Shown piece by piece: positions 59,632-64,000 of a stretch of 64,000 bases of DNA. Location of the stretch: NCBI GenBank assembly GCA_001603075.1, contig LVBB01000121.1, forward strand, positions 62,001-126,000, in the 5' to 3' direction. How positions within the stretch are numbered: position 1 is the stretch's first letter; every line of letters begins with the position of its first letter. Source of the stretch: Phycisphaerales bacterium Planc_01 (GTDB lineage Bacteria > Planctomycetota > Phycisphaerae > Sedimentisphaerales > Anaerobacaceae). Both the position numbers and the translations under genes were made by a program. The notes below the pieces were generated by a model. That model was given only the letters and a program-made list of their open reading frames with translations. It did not search any database and had not been told where the DNA came from.

Positions 59632-61239
59632 GTGTTGATGCTCGATTCATTCTCTGTTATCGGAGTCCTGTTTCCTGAGGCGGGCGGCGAGGCCGTTTCC
59701 ATGCCTGCGGCCCTGTCCCTTCCGTTTGCCCCTCTGCGGCTATTGCTGCTGGTGGCGTGGGTCTATCTGTGCCTGTACTGCGTCCTGCAGGTGCAGTTCG
59801 GTCTGCTGGTGCCGGAGAAGTATAAGACGCTGGCCAACATCGTCTCGCTGGTGGCCGGGCCGATCGTGCTGCTGAGTCTGGTCATCGTCGAGACGGCCCG
59901 AAAGAGCCGTTCGAGCCGGAGCCCCTTCTTCGATCTGCTCAAGCAGCAGCTTCGACATGCGGTGGCCGGGCTGCGGGCGATGCGCGCCGCCGGCGAGCAG
60001 GACGACGCGGCGCTGCATCTGCTCGATTCGTCCGGCCGGACGATGGACGAGATCTACGGGCACGGCCAGGGCAAACGCGAAGAGGCCCGCATCCTCGACC
60101 TGACCGAATCCATCGTCGCCGACGCGCTGGAACGCCGGGCCAGCGATATTCTGATCGATCCGACGAGTGAATCGACGTACAGTATCCGCCTGCGAATCGA
60201 TGGCGTCCTCCGCAACGCGCAGGAGCTGGACGCCCAGACGTGCCAGGCCGTCGTCAACAGCATCAAGGCCGTCGCAGGGATGGACATCTCCGAACGGCGG
60301 CGGCCCCAGGACGGGGCGTTCATGGCCCGGCAAGGCGATCGGACCGCCTCGTTTCGCATCGCCAGCAGCGGCACGCTGCACGGGGAGAAGCTCTCGATCC
60401 GCGTGCTGAATCGCAACGCCGCCACGCAGACGCTGACGGACCTGGGCCTGACCGACAAGCAGAACGGCATCATCCAGCAGACCCTGCGCAGACCCTCGGG
60501 GATGATCCTGATCTGCGGGCCGACGGGCAGCGGCAAAACCACGACGATGTACGCCATGCTCAACGCGATCGACCGGCTCACGCGAAACGTCATCACCGTC
60601 GAGGACCCGATCGAGGCGATGCTGCCGCAGACGAGCCAGATCGAGATCAATCCCAAGGCGGAGATCACCTTCGCCAACACGCTGCGCAGCGTCCTGCGTC
60701 AGGACCCGAACGTGATCTGCGTCGGGGAGATCCGCGACGAGGAGACGGCCGAGATCGCCCTGCGCGCCGCCCAGACCGGGCACCTGGTCCTGGCGACGCT
60801 GCACTGCGACAGCAATGCCAGCGCGATCGCCCGGCTGATGGACCTGGGCGTCTCACGGTTGCTGCTGTCGCTGGGCCTGAACCTGATTTTGTCGCAGCGG
60901 CTGCTTCGCTGCCTGTGCCCACGGTGTCGGCGGCCTGCGGCGCTCAGCGACACACAGATCGCCGAATTCAAACGAAAACGCATCGACTGTTCCGGCATCT
61001 ACGAGGCCGGGCGATGTCGGCACTGCGACGGGACGGGCTACGTCGGACGGACCGCCATCAGCGACATCCTGATCGTTGACGAAGAGGTGAAGGCCCGGAT
61101 CGCCGCCGGCGAGTCGTTCGGCGCCACCGCCCAGGGCGACGGGAACCGAGAAGGCCGAATCCATCTCCGAAAGCAGGGACTCAAGAAGGTGGTCGCCGGG
61201 GTCACGAGCCTGGAAGAACTCAAGCGGGTCGTGGGGTAG
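59632..61239 (+). CDS. GspE/PilB-family secretion ATPase with N-terminal membrane segments
   Basis: The C-terminal ~400 residues are a typical type II/IV secretion ATPase: an N1-like linker (ASDILIDPTSESTYSIRLRIDGVL), ERRRPQDGAF, Walker A LICGPTGSGKTTTMYAML, the Asp box ITVEDPIE, Walker B NVICVGEIRDEETAEIAL and the His box ATLHCDSNASAIAR. It also has the zinc-binding CLCPRC and CRHCDGTGY pairs. The N terminus is unusual. In place of soluble N domains it has two hydrophobic segments (about 24-46 and 62-80, LRLLLLVAWVYLCLYCVL and SLVAGPIVLLSLVIV). GTG 59632, TTG 59635 and ATG 59638 are all possible starts. It is followed at 4 nt by a membrane protein. Confidence 0.9.
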   Translation: MLMLDSFSVIGVLFPEAGGEAVSMPAALSLPFAPLRLLLLVAWVYLCLYCVLQVQFGLLVPEKYKTLANIVSLVAGPIVLLSLVIVETARKSRSSRSPFFDLLKQQLRHAVAGLRAMRAAGEQDDAALHLLDSSGRTMDEIYGHGQGKREEARILDLTESIVADALERRASDILIDPTSESTYSIRLRIDGVLRNAQELDAQTCQAVVNSIKAVAGMDISERRRPQDGAFMARQGDRTASFRIASSGTLHGEKLSIRVLNRNAATQTLTDLGLTDKQNGIIQQTLRRPSGMILICGPTGSGKTTTMYAMLNAIDRLTRNVITVEDPIEAMLPQTSQIEINPKAEITFANTLRSVLRQDPNVICVGEIRDEETAEIALRAAQTGHLVLATLHCDSNASAIARLMDLGVSRLLLSLGLNLILSQRLLRCLCPRCRRPAALSDTQIAEFKRKRIDCSGIYEAGRCRHCDGTGYVGRTAISDILIVDEEVKARIAAGESFGATAQGDGNREGRIHLRKQGLKKVVAGVTSLEELKRVVG

Positions 61240-61243
61240 CTCT

Positions 61244-61870
61244 ATGGTGTTCTGGATCGCCATCCTGGTCGGCGGGGCATTCGTGTGGCTGGCGGTGCGC
61301 ATGGGTTTCTATCAGAGCTGGTGCCTTCTGTTCAACATCGTGGTCTCGATCTATCTGGCGATCTTCCTGGCGCCGCTGGTTGCCGACCGTGTCCCGACCG
61401 GCGGCGAGGCTTCGGCTTACGGCATGATGCTGAGCCTGGCGGCGCTGGCGGGCGGGTGCTTCGCGCTGCTCTACGGGGTGTCCTATGTGTTCCTGACGGG
61501 CCAGTTCAGCGTCCCGTTCCCCAAGGTGATGGACATCCTCGTCGCAGGTCTGCTGGGATTCGTGTCGGGGTTTCTGGTCACGAGCTTCGTGGCCCTCGTG
61601 GTCGTCGTCGGCCCGTTGGCCCAACACAAGGTCCTCCGTACGCTTGGATTCGACCTGCCGAGCCAGAAGGCCAACCTCGCCTGCATGGCCTGGTGCTGCG
61701 ACCTGATCCACTCCGTGGCCCGTTCCGAGCCGGCCGACCAGGCCGCAAGCAGGGCCATCGACCGGCTCCTGGACAGGTCCCTGCCCGCCGCCGCAAGCGG
61801 CGACAGCGGGCGAGAGGCCTCCCCCCCGCCGGCACGGCCTCCGGAAGATCCATGCGTGGGTCCGAACTGA
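61244..61870 (+). CDS. CvpA-like membrane protein
   Basis: The 208-residue protein has four membrane segments (about 3-20, 26-47, 58-82, 93-122) with the arrangement of CvpA/colicin V production family proteins (GFYQSWCLLFNIVVSIYLAIFLAP). A soluble tail rich in Ser, Ala and Pro follows. It starts 4 nt after the ATPase stop with only GGGG as ribosome site, so it is translationally coupled. The pair suggests that the ATPase works at a dedicated membrane site; function is unknown. Confidence 0.75.
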   Translation: MVFWIAILVGGAFVWLAVRMGFYQSWCLLFNIVVSIYLAIFLAPLVADRVPTGGEASAYGMMLSLAALAGGCFALLYGVSYVFLTGQFSVPFPKVMDILVAGLLGFVSGFLVTSFVALVVVVGPLAQHKVLRTLGFDLPSQKANLACMAWCCDLIHSVARSEPADQAASRAIDRLLDRSLPAAASGDSGREASPPPARPPEDPCVGPN

Positions 61871-61967
61871 GACACTGGCAGCCCCGGACGGCCTGCGACA
61901 CGGCCACCAAGGAGCATCTCGCCGCTGCCCGGAGCAAAGACCAGACGCGAATGGAAGAAGCACCGCT

Positions 61968-63023
61968 ATGAGCGTGAGACCCTACGAGCCCCAGGATGAA
62001 GAGCGGCAGAGCGATCTGGACCTGCACTTCACCGCAGGTCCGGGCGTTCGCGTCCGGCGCAAGTACGCTCAACTGGCCGCCCACAGCCGGATGCACCGCC
62101 GCTGCCACACATTCGTCGCCGACGATGGGAGCCGAATCGTCGGCGTCCTGTCCGCCGCGATCAAGGACGTGCGTCTTGGCGGCTACTCCGCCAAGGTGGC
62201 CTACCTGTTCGGCCTGCGGGTAGCGCCTGAGGCGAGGCGCCGCGGCATCGCGTCGGCCCTGCACGTCCGGGCCGAACAGGCGGCGAGGGACGATGGTGCG
62301 GCGGCGGTGTACGCCATCGTCATAACCGACAACGCATCCGTGATGCCGCTGACCCACAGGTTCGCCCTGCAACCGATCGGGCGCATCGAGACGCTGATCG
62401 TGCCCGTCACCCGACAACGTCCCGGTCGCGTGGATGTCACGACCGAGCGTTCCGCCGAGACCATCGCGCAGCGCGTCGACCCGTTCTTCGAGACGTGCGA
62501 CCTGTTCGCACCGGGTCCCGAACGCTATCCGGCCGCCGGCCGCTTTGCCCTGCACTTTGCCGCGCAGGGGTCGTCGTTCGCTGCTGTGACACAGTCCAGC
62601 CACAGCGCCGTCCTTCAGGACATCGCCGAATCCGTTCCCGCCTTCCTCCGTCCCCTTCGCTGCTTCTGGGACGCCATCCGGCCGCTGATCGCCCTGCCTC
62701 ATCTTCCCGCACGAGGAGAGACGATCTCGACATGGTGGATCGGCGAGCCCGTCTTGAAGGGCCCGGAGGCGCCCCGGCTGTTGCGTGACGTGTTCCGCCA
62801 CATCCACAACATGGCCCAGGAAGAGAACGTGCACTGGCTGACGATGCCGATGCGTCCGTCGGACCGCCAGTATCCGGCTATCCGCGAGGCGTTCTCGGTC
62901 GGCAGACTCGCACGCCTGCTGCGCGCAGAAGCCTGTGTCCCGTCCCTGCTGCTGTTCAAGCCGCTGGTCGAACCGCGCGCCATCGACCCCGAACAACTGT
63001 ACCTCGACACGAGGGACTTCTGA
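61968..63023 (+). CDS. GNAT-family N-acetyltransferase
   Basis: Residues 1-150 form a GNAT domain: the start SVRPYEPQDEE, then YSAKVAYLFGLRVAPEARRRGIASAL (motif A with the R/Q-x-x-G-x-A acetyl-CoA loop) and VYAIVITDNASVMPLTHRFAL. Residues ~150-351 form a second domain with a pattern often seen in two-domain GNAT proteins (RFALHFAAQGSSFAAV, HIHNMAQEENVHWLTMPM), perhaps a degenerate second GNAT fold. The substrate is not visible. It follows the CvpA-like gene by 97 bp on the same strand and faces the hydrolase gene at its 3' end. Confidence 0.88.
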   Translation: MSVRPYEPQDEERQSDLDLHFTAGPGVRVRRKYAQLAAHSRMHRRCHTFVADDGSRIVGVLSAAIKDVRLGGYSAKVAYLFGLRVAPEARRRGIASALHVRAEQAARDDGAAAVYAIVITDNASVMPLTHRFALQPIGRIETLIVPVTRQRPGRVDVTTERSAETIAQRVDPFFETCDLFAPGPERYPAAGRFALHFAAQGSSFAAVTQSSHSAVLQDIAESVPAFLRPLRCFWDAIRPLIALPHLPARGETISTWWIGEPVLKGPEAPRLLRDVFRHIHNMAQEENVHWLTMPMRPSDRQYPAIREAFSVGRLARLLRAEACVPSLLLFKPLVEPRAIDPEQLYLDTRDF

Positions 63024-63044
63024 CGAAGCCCCTGCGCCTTCCGT

Positions 63045-64000
63045 TCAGTTGGCCGAAACGGGCCTGGCGTCGGGGCCCCACGGTTCGATCTGTCGCAGTC
63101 GCTTGGGCGCCAGGACGCGGTAGCAGTCGGGCAGGTCGAACGACGCCAGGATGTTCGGCACCAGCGTCGAGAGCGGCCAGGCGTAGGTCTTCGATTCGGC
63201 GATCTCGGAATACGATCTCGGCGCGTTCTTGAGCGTCACCTGCACGACACGGTCGCTCAGCACGGCGGCAAACGTCGCGGGGATCGCGCCCCAGCCCTTG
63301 CCCGCCAGATGGACCTCGTCATGGCCGGCTTCGCCGAGCCAATCGAGGACGCGCAGAACGTCGTGCGTTCGCTGTCCAATGTACGGCCGATCCAGCATGA
63401 TCGAGTGGATGGCATAGAAGTAGTCGCTGCCGTAGGGATTGAAGTAGGAATTCTCGTCGCAGGTGTCGGGCCTCGATTCGCCGATCCCGCGGACGTCGAC
63501 CGTATAGAAATCCGTGTCGGGACCAGCCGCGATCAGTTCGGCGATCAGTGGTTCCTCTCGCAACTCGGCGTCGCTGGACAGATGCGAGACATACAGGACT
63601 GCCCGCTTCGTCGTCGCGCGCGGGCGCGAGAGCAGTTGCTCGCGGCCCAGGCGATAGACCACGGCATGAATCCCCGGCTCGGTTTCGACGAGATAGGCCG
63701 TCCATCGCGGCTTCGGATAGCCCCGCGACCGCCAGTTTCGCAGGATGCGATACTCGGGGGCGGACCTGCCGTCGGACTCGCCCAGACCCAGCACGTCGCG
63801 GACGCGGGGCTGCAACTGGCTCAGGGGCAATTCGCTCGGCCGCTGCTTGGCAAGCGCCTGGGACCTGGCCCTTGTGAACTCGTAGATGGGCCGCGAATCC
63901 AGTTCGCAGACCTGGCCGCGAGGCGTACACCGCAGTGTTTCGTCCTTCTCAATCGTCAGGTCCGGCTCGCTTTGTGCATCGCTGATGCCCGTGACACCGT
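63045..64000 (-). CDS. Alpha/beta-hydrolase-like protein without the usual nucleophile, 5' end outside window
   Basis: The frame is open to the window edge; the visible part has 317 sense codons. The fold shows in KRAVLYVSHLSSDAELREE, DFYTVDVRGIGESRP (the oxyanion strand), DYFYAIHSIMLDRPYIGQRTHDVLRVLDWL and VHLAGKGWGAIPATFAAVLSDRV. The nucleophile elbow should read GxSxG but reads G-K-G-W-G, so the catalytic Ser is missing. The protein may be inactive or a variant of the acetyl-xylan-esterase/AXE1-related family common in planctomycetes. The N terminus with its likely signal peptide is not in the window. Confidence 0.8.
   Translation of the reverse strand, partial: GVTGISDAQSEPDLTIEKDETLRCTPRGQVCELDSRPIYEFTRARSQALAKQRPSELPLSQLQPRVRDVLGLGESDGRSAPEYRILRNWRSRGYPKPRWTAYLVETEPGIHAVVYRLGREQLLSRPRATTKRAVLYVSHLSSDAELREEPLIAELIAAGPDTDFYTVDVRGIGESRPDTCDENSYFNPYGSDYFYAIHSIMLDRPYIGQRTHDVLRVLDWLGEAGHDEVHLAGKGWGAIPATFAAVLSDRVVQVTLKNAPRSYSEIAESKTYAWPLSTLVPNILASFDLPDCYRVLAPKRLRQIEPWGPDARPVSAN

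Noticed and set aside
1-64000. tRNA or rRNA genes
   Set aside because: No cloverleaf with a GTTCRANNC loop or rRNA segment was recognised by eye. A covariance-model scan would be needed to exclude them fully.

Overview
The window looks like a chromosome segment of a high-GC planctomycete, most likely class Phycisphaerae (Sedimentisphaerales-like). I infer this from an exported protein with a VPxPAS-type sorting tail, several large secreted glycan-active proteins with LamG domains, many small dispersed palindromes between genes, and a sigma/anti-sigma pair whose anti-sigma part carries a long secreted-type region. No tRNA, rRNA, CRISPR array, integrase or phage structural gene was seen.

Layout. 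0-4 kb (minus): a membrane glycerophosphodiester phosphodiesterase cut by the window edge, then a hybrid histidine kinase with an overlapping response regulator. 4-11 kb (plus): a multi-pass membrane protein, a zinc-ribbon/SPFH-GYF pair, and an exported fusion of a GH43-like propeller with a metallophosphoesterase. 11-20.6 kb (minus): a GIY-YIG protein and an overlapping addB-addA-avtA operon (double-strand break repair plus valine-pyruvate aminotransferase). 21-27 kb: a polysaccharide-deacetylase-like exported protein, a DUF4332 protein, aquaporin Z, a DUF11 surface lipoprotein, a PEP-CTERM-like protein and a truncated M56 peptidase. 27.7-31.6 kb: an ECF sigma factor and a 1121-aa anti-sigma/carboxypeptidase-regulatory protein. 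32-36 kb: arfB, a SYLF lipoprotein, an exported RraA-like protein, a broken toxin beside an intact antitoxin, and a YbaK deacylase. 36-42 kb: a LamG/GH127 enzyme, an HNH-AP2 endonuclease, a lipoprotein and a pseudopilin.

42.3-46 kb is a region of decay: an IS30 remnant, a truncated surface-protein end, a PIN module, a RAYT remnant beside a cluster of REP-like palindromes, and a frameshifted PIN/CopG-type remnant behind an intact DUF104-type antitoxin. 46.4-51.1 kb is the classic translation operon thrS-infC-rpmI-rplT-pheS, without pheT next to it. 51.6-53.4 kb is a compact operon of a dual-OB-like protein and two DUF488 proteins. 53.5-55.4 kb is a 1.9-kb segment bounded by 60-bp direct repeats; it holds an unrecognised protein with two almost identical 155-residue units. 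55.5-58 kb encodes a large DUF5060/DUF4038-type glycosidase. Then come an intact REP-associated transposase, an FHA protein, a membrane-anchored GspE-like ATPase with a CvpA-like membrane protein, a GNAT acetyltransferase, and an alpha/beta hydrolase that runs off the window.

The most interesting items are the dual-OB/DUF488/DUF488 operon, the direct-repeat-bounded duplicated gene, the in-frame capture of intergenic palindromes by addB, the decaying toxin-antitoxin cluster next to the REP/RAYT family, and a perfect palindromic operator candidate in front of the PEP-CTERM-like gene.
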